DNA from: Deltaproteobacteria bacterium
GTDB taxonomy: Bacteria > Myxococcota_A > UBA9160 > UBA4427
Assembly (NCBI GenBank): GCA_029261855.1
Contig: JAJDAN010000070.1
Location: 1-64,000 of the forward strand
Direction: 5' to 3'
DNA: 64,000 nt
Below, piece by piece: positions 33,303 through 41,288 of this stretch (its first letter is position 1; each line of letters opens with the position of its first letter). The position numbers and the translations under genes were made by a program. The notes beneath the pieces are model-generated. The model was not told where the DNA came from and ran no database searches. It saw only the letters and a program-made list of their open reading frames with translations.

Positions 33303-33350
33303 ACCAACGCCGTACGAACACGGAAAACCAACGCGGTAAACCAACGCGGT
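33303..33350 (+). repeat. Three copies of an 11-bp repeat after bamD
   Basis: ACCAACGCCGT at 33303-33313, then ACCAACGCGGT at 33327-33337 and 33340-33350. They lie in the 90-base gap between bamD and the TPR gene. They might be regulator sites or a small slipped duplication. Confidence 0.5.
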
Positions 33351-33392
33351 CACACTGGCCAGAACCATCCGCCCCCCGCTGAGAGGTTCGAC

Positions 33393-34202
33393 ATGCCGCC
33401 GAGTCCGTCTTCGAGGATGAGCGCTGCCGAGCGGGAGCTCTATGCCCAGGGTCGGGCGAGCTTCGAGCGCGGCGAGGTCGAGCGGGCGCTCGAGTTCCTG
33501 ACGAGCCTGCTCGAACGCAAGGCCGGGTTCGCAGATCTCCACTACATGGTGGGGGTGCTGCTCGACCGCCGGGGAGACGTCGACGAGGCGCGCAGCCACC
33601 TGCGCGACGCCATCAAGCTGAATCCCGCCTACACCGAAGCGCTGTTGGCGTTGGCCTCCGTCTATGAACGCGACGGCGAGTTCGGAAGGTCCCAGGAGCT
33701 GACCGAGCGGGCCGCCCAGGCTGCTCCGGCCATGGTGGGGAACCTCGACGCGACCACGCGCGGGAAGCTCGCCAACCTGCAGGCCGCAGTCGGTGACGCC
33801 TACAGCCAGGTCGGCGAGCACCGAGAAGCCATCTATGCGTACCGCAAGGCGCTCGATCGCTGCCCGGGCTTCCATGACATCCGCCATCGCCTGGGGCTCG
33901 CACTGCGCGCGGCGGGGCTGCCGCACCAGGCCGAGGTCGAGTTCAAGCGCGTGCTTCGGGGCAATCCCGAGTTCCTGGAGGCGCAGGTCCAGCTAGGCCT
34001 CACCTATTACACCATGGGGCGCGCGCCCGATGCCGTCGGCCTGTGGAACGAGGTCCTGCGCCAGGACCCGTCCCAACGCGACGCCCTGATGTACCTGCGT
34101 CTGGTCCGTGGACCGGAGGAAGCGGCCCGCGGAGACAAGTCCGAATCCAAGCCCGAACGCGCTGCCACGACTTCGGCCCCTCCGCCCAGCCCCGGCGCCT
34201 GA
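33393..34202 (+). CDS. Tetratricopeptide repeat protein
   Basis: 269 residues, no signal peptide. Repeated TPR units: YAQGRASFERGEVERALEFL, LHYMVGVLLDRRGDVDEARS, LLALASVYERDGEFGRSQEL, VGDAYSQVGEHREAIYAYRK, HRLGLALRAAGLPHQAEVEF and LGLTYYTMGRAPDAVGLWNE. The last 35 residues are a Lys/Ser/Ala/Pro tail. Protein-interaction scaffold in the cytoplasm; partner unknown. An ATG at 33417 is an alternative start. Followed by cvpA after 4 bases. Confidence 0.88.
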   Translation: MPPSPSSRMSAAERELYAQGRASFERGEVERALEFLTSLLERKAGFADLHYMVGVLLDRRGDVDEARSHLRDAIKLNPAYTEALLALASVYERDGEFGRSQELTERAAQAAPAMVGNLDATTRGKLANLQAAVGDAYSQVGEHREAIYAYRKALDRCPGFHDIRHRLGLALRAAGLPHQAEVEFKRVLRGNPEFLEAQVQLGLTYYTMGRAPDAVGLWNEVLRQDPSQRDALMYLRLVRGPEEAARGDKSESKPERAATTSAPPPSPGA

Positions 34203-34206
34203 AACC

Positions 34207-34755
34207 ATGGATGATCTCTCGACCCTCGACGCGGTCGTGCTCGTCGTCATGGGACTCGCGATCGTTCGCGGCATGTGGATCGGACTGATCCGGGAGGGCT
34301 TCTCGATCGCCGCCCTCGGAGGCGGCCTGTTGGCGGTGCGCTACGGCATCGAGCCCCTCTCGAGCTGGATCGAAGGCATCTCGAACGGCGACCTCGGGCC
34401 GACCGCATCGACCTGGATCGCCGGCGCCGCCATCGCCATCACGACCATCGCGGTGCTCGGGAGCCTCGGCAAGATCCTGCGGCGTGGCGCGCACGCCGTG
34501 GGCCTCGGCTGGGCCGACCGCATCGCCGGTGGCTTCATTGGTGCCGCCGAAGGCGCGCTCGCTTCCGCTGTGCTGCTGGTCATTGCGACCTGGGCGGCGG
34601 GACCGGGTAGCGCCCTCGTCGAGAAGTCGAAGAGCATCCAGATCCTCGATGGTCTCCAGAAGTACGTTGCGGAGCACCGCGACGAGTTACCGGCGGTTGC
34701 GGCATCCCCCGACTGGCTGCGCCTGCCCGGCACGCCGAAGGAAGATTCGAAGTAG
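34207..34755 (+). CDS. CvpA family inner-membrane protein
   Basis: 182 residues from the ATG at 34207; the frame upstream belongs to the TPR gene. Four membrane segments, with the CvpA-type start DAVVLVVMGLAIVRGMWIGLIREGF and the RIAGGFIGAAEGAL motif. E. coli CvpA is needed for colicin V production and envelope stress tolerance; the molecular function is unknown. The C-terminal tail is short and charged. Confidence 0.88.
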   Translation: MDDLSTLDAVVLVVMGLAIVRGMWIGLIREGFSIAALGGGLLAVRYGIEPLSSWIEGISNGDLGPTASTWIAGAAIAITTIAVLGSLGKILRRGAHAVGLGWADRIAGGFIGAAEGALASAVLLVIATWAAGPGSALVEKSKSIQILDGLQKYVAEHRDELPAVAASPDWLRLPGTPKEDSK

Positions 34756-34812
34756 CCGCGGGCCGCTCCCGAATGCCACAGCCAGCGCGCGCCGTGGCGC
34801 GTAGCCTTTTCC

Positions 34813-34818
34813 TATACT
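34813..34818 (+). promoter_or_regulatory. -10 element ahead of the efflux operon
   Basis: TATACT, about 55 bases before the adaptor ATG at 34874. No good -35. A small GC-rich hairpin (CGCGC/GCGCG) precedes it at about 34787-34800, possibly the cvpA terminator without a T tract. Confidence 0.35.
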
Positions 34819-34873
34819 CGGCTCGCACCGGAACGACCGCGCCCACTCCGCTGCAGACCGAGGCCCCCCCGCC

Positions 34874-35986
34874 ATGCGCCGTCTTCTCGTGCTCCTCTTC
34901 CTGCCGTTTCTCGCCAGCGCCTGCGGGCGCTCGGAAGGGATGCAACCGCCCCATGCGCGTCCGCCCACGCGCGTCCAGGTCGTCGACGCGCAACTGCGGA
35001 CGGTGCCGCAAACGATCTCGTCCGTAGGGGCCTTCGAGAGTCCGAACATGACCACCATCGCCTCGGAGATCCGGGGGCGGGTCGTTTCACTCGACGTGCC
35101 CGAGGGACAACGGGTCGAGGCCGGACGCGTGCTCGCGCGCCTCGACGACCAGGAACTCGAGGCGATGCTGCGCGTGACCCGCGCACGACTCCAGAACGCC
35201 CAGGATCGCCTGACGCGGCTGCGCAGACTGCGGGAAGGCAGCGTCAGCTCCGAGCAGGCGTACGAGGACGCGTTGGCCGAGCACGACGCCGCGAAGGCAG
35301 CCAGCGAGGCAACCGGGTCCCAACTGGACCGGACGACGATCCGGGCGCCCTTCGCCGGAGTCGTGGGTCTGCGTCTGGTCAACGTCGGCCAGTACGTGGA
35401 CGGCGGTACGCCCATCGTCGAGCTGACCCAGGTCGATCCCCTCGAGCTGCGCTTCGGGGTCCCCCAGCGCTTCGCCGCCCAGATCTCCCTCGGCCAGGTT
35501 GTGCGCGGCCGCGTCGGCCGTTGCGGGCCTCGCTTCGAGGGACGCGTGAATGCAATCGACCCTCGCGTCCATGCCGCCACCCGGAGCATGCGGATCCAGG
35601 CCTCGATTCCCAACGCCGACGGCGGGCTCTACCCCGGAATGGCGGCCAGCCTCGAGGTGGTGGTCGGGCAGATCGAGGAGGCGATCGTGGTCCCCCAGGA
35701 GGCGATCGTTCGCCACGGGACGCGCCACATCGTCTACACCCTCGACGAGGACGACGCCGCCCAGCAGCAGAGCGTCGAGCTCGGGCAGTTCTTCGCCGAC
35801 GGAGTCCACATCCGGACCGGAGTCGCCGCCGGCGCGCGCGTCGTCGCTGCGGGGCAACAGAAGCTGCAGCCCGGCGCAGCGACCGCACCGGCTCCCTTCG
35901 AGCCGACCATCAACCCCAATCTCGCCCTCGGCTCGGGCCCGGGGGCGGGTGCCGGGCCGGACGACGACTGCGAGCCCAGGCGGTGA
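34874..35986 (+). CDS. RND efflux periplasmic adaptor lipoprotein (membrane fusion protein)
   Basis: 370 residues. Lipoprotein signal with lipobox LASAC at about 13-17. Order of domains: barrel-sandwich/lipoyl half (IASEIRGRVVSLDVPEGQRVEAGRVLARLDDQEL), alpha-helical hairpin (about 95-150), second lipoyl half (TTIRAPFAGVVGLRLVNVGQYVDGG), beta-barrel and membrane-proximal domain (VVPQEAIVRHG). It links the inner-membrane pump to an outer-membrane channel, which is not encoded nearby. The C-terminus is a Pro/Gly tail. The stop overlaps the pump start (GTGA). Confidence 0.93.
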   Translation: MRRLLVLLFLPFLASACGRSEGMQPPHARPPTRVQVVDAQLRTVPQTISSVGAFESPNMTTIASEIRGRVVSLDVPEGQRVEAGRVLARLDDQELEAMLRVTRARLQNAQDRLTRLRRLREGSVSSEQAYEDALAEHDAAKAASEATGSQLDRTTIRAPFAGVVGLRLVNVGQYVDGGTPIVELTQVDPLELRFGVPQRFAAQISLGQVVRGRVGRCGPRFEGRVNAIDPRVHAATRSMRIQASIPNADGGLYPGMAASLEVVVGQIEEAIVVPQEAIVRHGTRHIVYTLDEDDAAQQQSVELGQFFADGVHIRTGVAAGARVVAAGQQKLQPGAATAPAPFEPTINPNLALGSGPGAGAGPDDDCEPRR

Positions 35987-38900
35987 GGCTGTCGGAGCTG
36001 TCCATCGAGCGTCCGGTGCTCGCCACGGTCATGAGTCTCCTGATCCTCCTCGCGGGTGCGGCTTCCTTCTTCGCGCTGCCCGTCCGCGAGCTACCCGACG
36101 TCGACAACCCGGTCGTCTCCATCACCACCACCTACTTCGGCGCCAGCCCCGAGACCATCGAAGCCACGATCACCGAGCCGCTGGAACGGGTCCTGAACGG
36201 CATCGAAGGCATCCGCAGCATCGATTCCCAGAGTGCGTTCGGCATGAGCGCCATCAGCGTCGAGTTCGACGCGGGACGCGATCTGGATCTCGCCGCCACC
36301 GACGTCTCGAATGCCGTGCTGCGGGCAGTCGATCGCCTGCCCGACGACGCGCAGCGGCCCGTGGTCCGCAAGGCGGGCGCCAACGCATCGCCCATCATGT
36401 GGATCAACGTACAGGGCGACAGCTACGGGCCCGAAGAGCTCACCGACATCGCCGACCGCCTCGTCCGCACACCGCTGCAGCTGCTCCCGGGCGTCGCCCA
36501 GGCCGTCATCGGCGGTGAGCGCCGCTACGCGATGCGCGTCTGGCTGGACCCGGCGCGCATGGCCGCCCAGGGCGTCGACGCCCTCGACGTCCGCCGCGCC
36601 ATCCGCGAAAGCAACCTCCAGTTGCCCGCCGGCGAGCTGGAGGCGTCCGGTCGCAAGTTCACGATCAACGCCGACGCCCAGCTCGAAGACCCCGCGGAGT
36701 TCGAGCGCATCGTCATTCGCGAGGTGGATCACACGCCGGTGCGCATCGCGGATGTCGGCTGGGTCGAGCTGGGCTCGGAGAACTATCAATCGATCACGCG
36801 CTTCAGCGCGCGCGACACCGTAGGCGTCGGGGTCGTCCGACAGTCGCGTTCGAACGAGCTCTCCGTTTCGGAAGCCGTGATCGCGGCGCTCCCCGAGATC
36901 CAGCGGTCGGTGCCCCAGGGCATCGACATCTCGATCGCAGTGGACTTCACCTTGTTCGTCCGCGAAGCGCTGCGCGAGGTCACGGTCACGCTGGCGATCG
37001 CCTTCGCGATCGTGGTTCTCGTGAACCTGCTCTTCCTGCATTCTCCGACGACCACCGCCATCACCGTGGCCGTGATCCCCGTCTCGATCGTCGGCACGCT
37101 CGCGGTGCTGCAGGCGCTCGGCTTCTCGCTCAACATCCTGACCCTGCTCGGGCTCGTACTGTCCGTCGGCCTGTTGGTGGACGACGCCATCGTCGTGCAG
37201 GAGAACATCTACCGCCGCCAACAGCTCGGGGAAGCGCCACTCGAAGCCGCGTGGAAGGGGTCCAAGGAAGTCGGCTTCCCGGTGATCGCCACGACGGTCG
37301 CGGTGGTTGGCGTGCTGATCCCGCTGTCGTTGATGCAGGGCGACACCGGGCGTCTCTTCCGCGAGTTCGCCATCTGCGTCGCCGTCGCGGTCACGATTTC
37401 GACCTTCGTCGCCCTCACCCTGGTGCCCATGCTGTGCTCGCGCTTCCTCGTCGTCCGGGAGCCGACCGACGCCATCTCGCGCCGCGTCGAGCGAGGCCTC
37501 ACCGGACTCGCGGAAGGCTATCGCCGGGCCCTCGACTGGAGCCTGTCCCACCGCGGCGCGATCGCGGTCTCCCTGGTGGCGATCGCGGTCGCGACCGTCG
37601 TGTTCTACCGGATCTCGGAGTCCACCTTCCTGCCGGTCGAGGATCGCGGTCGCTTCATCACGGTCATCCGCGCACCCGAAGGCGCCACGACGGCCTTCAC
37701 GCAACGCGCCCTCAGCCAGGTCGAAGCCGGGCTGCTCGCGGTGCCGGAAATCGAGGGCTTCTTCGCGGCCGTGGGCATGGGCTTCGGCTCTCCGTCGACG
37801 TCGTCTTCCGGGATCATCTTTACGAGTCTCGCGCCCTGGCGCGAACGCGACGTCAAACAGCAGGAGATCGTCGGTCGCCTCTTCGGCGAGTTCATGCAGA
37901 TCCCCGAGGCGCTGGTCTTCGCCATCAACCCGCCCTCGTTGTCGCGCCGCAGCCGGAGCGATCTCGAGGTCGTCATCAAGAGCCCGCTGTCCGACCTGGA
38001 CGACTTCTCGCAGGTGAACGACCGGGTGCTCGCCCGTCTCCAGGAGTTACCGGGGCTGGTCAATGTGGACAGCGATCTCCGGCTCGAGAACCCCGAGCTC
38101 GACATCGTCTTCGACCGGGAGCGCGCCGCGGACGTCGGCGTACCCGTGGCCGCAGTCTCCGAGAGCCTGCGGCTGCTGGTCTCCCAGGGCGCCGCAGACG
38201 ACTTCGTGCTGCGCAACAAGCAGTACGACGTGATCACCTCCCTGGCGACCGCGTTTCGCAGTGTCCCGGAACAGCTGGGCGAGGTACACGTGCGGGCAGA
38301 CAGCGGAAGCATGGTCCCGCTGTCGAGCCTGATCGAACCGGTGGTTCGAACGGCTCCGAGCTGGCTCAACCACTACGACCTGCAGCGATCGACCACCTTC
38401 ACGGGAAACCTCGCCGCCGGCGCCACACTCGGCGGGGTCCTCGAGCCGGTGACTGCGATCGTCCGCGACGAGCTGCCGCCGGGCTTCACGATGAACCTGC
38501 GCGGCACATCGCGCGAGTTCATCGAGTCCGGCACCCAGATCTACCTGACCTTCGCGATGGCGCTCGTGATCATCTACCTCGTCCTGGCGGCGCAGTTCGA
38601 GAGCTTCCTGCACCCGCTCACGGTCCTGGTGAGCGTGCCCCTCGCGTCCCTCGGCGCGCTCTCGGCCCTCTACTTCAGCGGCAACACGCTGAACGTCTAC
38701 AGCCAGATCGGGATCATCCTGCTCGTGGGGCTCGTCACGAAGAACTCGATCCTGCTCGTCGACTTCGCCAACCAGGAGCGCGCCCGGGGCGTCGAGCTGC
38801 TCGCCTCCCTGAAGGCGGCGGGACGGACTCGTTTCCGTCCGATCCTGATGACCAGCGCGACCTCGATCCTGGGAGCCCTCCCCCTGGTGTTCGCTACCAG

Positions 38901-39093
38901 CGCGGGCGCCGAGAGTCGTCAGGCCATCGGTATTGCGGTGGTGGGCGGACTCGCCTTCTCGACGGTCTTCACCCTCGTCGTGATTCCCGTCGTCCACTAC
39001 GGGCTCGTTCGCGGTGCCGAGCGGATTGGTTGGAACACGATCCCGCCGGAGATCGTGCTGGACCTCGAGCCCGCGGGCGCAGCGAGACGCTAG
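35983..39093 (+). CDS. RND multidrug efflux pump (AcrB/MexF type)
   Basis: 1,036 residues from the overlapping GTG, normal for the HAE1 family. N-terminal SELSIERPVLATVMSLLILLAG, twelve membrane helices and two large periplasmic loops. The proton-relay residues are in place: Asp-Asp in SVGLLVDDAIVVQEN (TM4) and Lys in GLVTKNSILLVDFAN (TM10). It exports hydrophobic or amphiphilic compounds using the proton gradient. Substrate not predictable; no resistance gene next to it apart from the MerR gene 74 bases downstream. Confidence 0.95.
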   Translation: MRLSELSIERPVLATVMSLLILLAGAASFFALPVRELPDVDNPVVSITTTYFGASPETIEATITEPLERVLNGIEGIRSIDSQSAFGMSAISVEFDAGRDLDLAATDVSNAVLRAVDRLPDDAQRPVVRKAGANASPIMWINVQGDSYGPEELTDIADRLVRTPLQLLPGVAQAVIGGERRYAMRVWLDPARMAAQGVDALDVRRAIRESNLQLPAGELEASGRKFTINADAQLEDPAEFERIVIREVDHTPVRIADVGWVELGSENYQSITRFSARDTVGVGVVRQSRSNELSVSEAVIAALPEIQRSVPQGIDISIAVDFTLFVREALREVTVTLAIAFAIVVLVNLLFLHSPTTTAITVAVIPVSIVGTLAVLQALGFSLNILTLLGLVLSVGLLVDDAIVVQENIYRRQQLGEAPLEAAWKGSKEVGFPVIATTVAVVGVLIPLSLMQGDTGRLFREFAICVAVAVTISTFVALTLVPMLCSRFLVVREPTDAISRRVERGLTGLAEGYRRALDWSLSHRGAIAVSLVAIAVATVVFYRISESTFLPVEDRGRFITVIRAPEGATTAFTQRALSQVEAGLLAVPEIEGFFAAVGMGFGSPSTSSSGIIFTSLAPWRERDVKQQEIVGRLFGEFMQIPEALVFAINPPSLSRRSRSDLEVVIKSPLSDLDDFSQVNDRVLARLQELPGLVNVDSDLRLENPELDIVFDRERAADVGVPVAAVSESLRLLVSQGAADDFVLRNKQYDVITSLATAFRSVPEQLGEVHVRADSGSMVPLSSLIEPVVRTAPSWLNHYDLQRSTTFTGNLAAGATLGGVLEPVTAIVRDELPPGFTMNLRGTSREFIESGTQIYLTFAMALVIIYLVLAAQFESFLHPLTVLVSVPLASLGALSALYFSGNTLNVYSQIGIILLVGLVTKNSILLVDFANQERARGVELLASLKAAGRTRFRPILMTSATSILGALPLVFATSAGAESRQAIGIAVVGGLAFSTVFTLVVIPVVHYGLVRGAERIGWNTIPPEIVLDLEPAGAARR

Positions 39094-39153
39094 CGACGGG
39101 AATCGCAACTTCGGTCTTGCTGCGGGTGTGCGGCGTTCTGCCGCGCACTCTCC

Positions 39154-39159
39154 TAGCCT
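39154..39159 (+). promoter_or_regulatory. -10 element close to the merR-type start
   Basis: TAGCCT, seven bases before the ATG at 39167, identical to the -10 of the regulated promoter at 39634. No recognisable -35 at normal spacing. Confidence 0.35.
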
Positions 39160-39166
39160 CGGGCAC

Positions 39167-39544
39167 ATGCTGACGATCGGAGAAGTGGCCAAGCGCACCG
39201 GGATCGCCGCGTCCGCGTTGCGCTACTACGAGCGTGAGGGGTTGATTCCCCGGGCGGACCGGAAGGGCGGGAAGCGCATCTACGGCGACGACATCCTCGA
39301 CCGCCTCGCGCTGCTCACGGCCGCGAAGGCCGCGGGCTTCAGCGTGTCGGAGATTCGCACCCTGCTCTCGGGCTTTGCGCGTCGCACGCCGCCCGGAACC
39401 CGTTGGCGGAAGCTCGCCGCACGCAAGCGCGCCGAGCTCGATGCGCGCCTCGGTGAGATCGAACAGATGAAGCGCGTCCTCGACGTCGCGACCCGCTGCG
39501 AGTGCCCGACTCTCGAGGAATGCTCGCGGGTCATCCGCGGCTGA
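39167..39544 (+). CDS. MerR-family regulator with C-terminal cysteines
   Basis: 125 residues from the ATG at 39167; upstream frame is the antisense/other frame of the pump gene. Winged-helix HTH (LTIGEVAKRTGIAASALRYYEREGLI), coupling helices and dimerisation coiled coil to about 108. Three cysteines at 111, 113 and 119 (RCECPTLEEC) lie where metal- or redox-sensing MerR proteins bind their ligand. It should bind the palindrome at 39613-39630, in a promoter with the 19-base spacer typical of MerR-activated genes. The inducer is unknown; mercury, other thiophilic metals or oxidants are candidates. Confidence 0.9.
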   Translation: MLTIGEVAKRTGIAASALRYYEREGLIPRADRKGGKRIYGDDILDRLALLTAAKAAGFSVSEIRTLLSGFARRTPPGTRWRKLAARKRAELDARLGEIEQMKRVLDVATRCECPTLEECSRVIRG

Positions 39545-39608
39545 AGGGCGGTCTGCTTCTCGCCCAGCCGTTCCGCCCAGCCATCCCGCCCCGGCTTTCC
39601 GCCAGCCC

Positions 39609-39639
39609 TTGACTTGAAGTGCACTTCAAGCGGTAGCCT
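39609..39639 (+). promoter_or_regulatory. MerR-type promoter/operator with 19-base spacer
   Basis: -35 TTGACT (39609-39614), -10 TAGCCT (39634-39639), spacer 19 bases, two more than optimal as in mer, znt, cue and sox promoters. The spacer carries a perfect 18-bp palindrome CTTGAAGTGCACTTCAAG (39613-39630). The first ATG of the next gene is 6 bases after the -10, so the transcript is predicted to be leaderless. Confidence 0.85.
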
Positions 39640-39645
39640 GGCGCC

Positions 39646-39855
39646 ATGCTCGAACTCTTTGGAAGCCTGGCGGGGGCCTCGATGGTGCTCTGCTACGCGC
39701 TCGAGGACCGCGGTGCGGTGTTCGGGTTCGCCTTCGCGGCCAGCTGTGGGCTCGCCGCCCTGTACGCGTTCGCGATCGGCTCCATGCCCTTCTTCGCCCT
39801 CGAGACCGTCTGGGCGGCGGTTGCCACCCGCCGCGCCCTGCGACGGCTCGGATGA
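39646..39855 (+). CDS. Small membrane protein under MerR control
   Basis: 69 residues with two or three hydrophobic segments (SLAGASMVLCYAL, AVFGFAFAASCGLAALYAFAIG, FFALETVWAAVATRRAL). Two Cys at 16 and 34 lie inside membrane segments. No family recognised; the pattern resembles small permease-like subunits. It is the first gene after the MerR operator and probably forms an operon with the cysteine-rich gene 36 bases downstream. Function in metal or redox resistance is inferred from context. Confidence 0.65.
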   Translation: MLELFGSLAGASMVLCYALEDRGAVFGFAFAASCGLAALYAFAIGSMPFFALETVWAAVATRRALRRLG

Positions 39856-39891
39856 GCACCCGACCCCCACCCCACGAAAGGAACTCCAACC

Positions 39892-40479
39892 ATGCAACTC
39901 GACACGACGATGCGAGAAGCCGGAGCCTGCACTCTCGACGAAGACGGACTGGGCGAACGCCTCGCTTGGATCCGCGCCGAGATCCTGCCCCACGCGCTTT
40001 CCCGGGAAGTCCTGCCCGACGGCGTCTCCTGGACGTTGCGGGACGTTCCGGGCCTCGCAGCGAAGCTCGACACGCTCGTCGCCCTCGAGCGGGACTGCTG
40101 CTCGGGTCTGGTCTTCGAGCACGGGCCAGGCGCGTCGGCGGGGCAGAGACGACTCGAGGTGCGCGGGATCGATCCACACGCCGCCGTCTTCTCGGCGCTC
40201 GCGATCGACGAGTCGCGCAAGGGGACGACCGTCACGCGTCTCGCCAAGGCCGCCGGAACGGGGACGCTTCTCGGACTCCTCGTGTGCTGCGTGCTCCCCA
40301 TCGCCGGAGCCGCCGTCCTCGGGGCGTCGGGCGCGGCCTTCCTGACCTCACTCGACGATCCGGGGGTGATCGGGGGGGCGGCGCTCGTCTTCGGTGGGGC
40401 GACCTTCGTCCTGCAAGGGCGGAGGCGTCGCACGAGGACTTCCGTCGCAGCGAGCCCAGCCTGCGGCCCCGACTGCTAG
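39892..40479 (+). CDS. Cysteine-rich fusion: soluble CC domain plus MerF/MerT-like membrane domain
   Basis: 195 residues; AAGGA 8 bases before the ATG. The N-terminal part (residues 15-110) is a soluble domain with a vicinal pair Cys69-Cys70 in LVALERDCCSGLVFE. Two membrane helices follow at about 121-148 and 158-175. The first carries Cys132-Cys133 (GLLVCCVLPIAGAAVLGASG), the vicinal Cys pair in the first helix that marks the mercury transporters MerT and MerF. The C-terminus ends in Cys191 and Cys195 (ACGPDC). Seven Cys in all. A thiol-relay carrier for a soft metal ion is the most likely role; no known family is matched over the full length. Confidence 0.7.
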   Translation: MQLDTTMREAGACTLDEDGLGERLAWIRAEILPHALSREVLPDGVSWTLRDVPGLAAKLDTLVALERDCCSGLVFEHGPGASAGQRRLEVRGIDPHAAVFSALAIDESRKGTTVTRLAKAAGTGTLLGLLVCCVLPIAGAAVLGASGAAFLTSLDDPGVIGGAALVFGGATFVLQGRRRRTRTSVAASPACGPDC

Positions 40480-40501
40480 CCCCGATCCGTCTTTGTCGGG
40501 G
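40480..40501. terminator. Hairpin between convergent genes
   Basis: CCCCGA/TCGGGG with a 10-base loop directly after the stop of the cysteine-rich gene and 20 bases from the end of the convergent membrane protein gene. There is no T tract on either side, so terminator activity is uncertain. Confidence 0.35.
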
Positions 40502-40520
40502 CACAGCGCGTGCTGGGCTC

Positions 40521-41246
40521 CTAGGCGCTATTGGAAACGGAGCGCCGGGCACTCAGATGGCGAAGCCACCAGTCGGACGGGAAGAACGCAAGCCACAGAC
40601 TTCCGGCGCACATCGACCCGAGTACGGCGATCGCGACGTAGCTGGTACCGCGCGCGGGCTCGGCCTGGAACAGCTGCCACGCCGAGTGGCTCCACAGCAG
40701 CAACACGGACCCGATGCCCAGGGTCCAGAGCAGGTAGCGATTGACCACGGCCGGATCCGCCAGCCCCAGGGCTTCGCGCCGACGTGCGGCGAACCATTGC
40801 ATGCCGGATTCCGTCGTCGCCCAGCCGTAGATGCCGATTCGCAGGAAGACACTGGCCGCCGCCCAGGTGCGGGTCCCCGCGAAGGCGTCGGCGGCGGTCG
40901 CCAGGGCGGCGACGGCCAAAGCGATACACAGCGTCCACATCACGAGCTGTCCACCGCGCCCCGGCCGAAAGACCCGCCCCACGAAGACCGTCAGACAGGC
41001 AACACCACCGTGCAGCAGGAGCGTTCCGAACACCAGCAGAGGCGTCGCCACGCCGGGACGGCTGGCCGCCAGCTCGGCGCCCGCGATGCTCGCGACTCCA
41101 CCGAAGCCCCCGGCGAGCAGGAACGACAGGCCGATCATCAGCTCCGGAAGCTGGCGGGTCTTCGACCACAGCCCCACGAGCCGGAAGCCGACCACGAAGG
41201 AGGCCAACAAGAAGAGGGATACACCCGCCAGTCCGACGAACGCCAT
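40521..41246 (-). CDS. Hypothetical seven-helix membrane protein
   Basis: 241 residues with about seven hydrophobic segments: VGLAGVSLFLLASFVVGFRL, ELMIGLSFLLAGGFGGV, TPLLVFGTLLLHGGVACL, MWTLCIALAVAALATAA, VFLRIGIYGWATTESGM, LWTLGIGSVLLLWSHSAW and SYVAIAVLGSMCAGSLWLAFF. No catalytic motif is seen and I do not recognise a family with confidence. Possibly a sensor or a small-molecule channel. It lies between the metal operon and the giant surface gene, on the same strand as the latter, 42 bases after it. Confidence 0.75.
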   Translation of the reverse strand: MAFVGLAGVSLFLLASFVVGFRLVGLWSKTRQLPELMIGLSFLLAGGFGGVASIAGAELAASRPGVATPLLVFGTLLLHGGVACLTVFVGRVFRPGRGGQLVMWTLCIALAVAALATAADAFAGTRTWAAASVFLRIGIYGWATTESGMQWFAARRREALGLADPAVVNRYLLWTLGIGSVLLLWSHSAWQLFQAEPARGTSYVAIAVLGSMCAGSLWLAFFPSDWWLRHLSARRSVSNSA

Positions 41247-41288
41247 GACCCGTTGATCGGCAGGACGCCCCTCGGCCCTTGAGCCGAC

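Noticed and set aside
32235-33926. Minus-strand open frame of 563 codons
   Set aside because: Antisense to bamD and the TPR gene, both of which have strong family motifs in the plus frame.
36091-39198. Two long minus-strand open frames (537 and 383 codons)
   Set aside because: Antisense to the RND pump, which has all expected catalytic residues.
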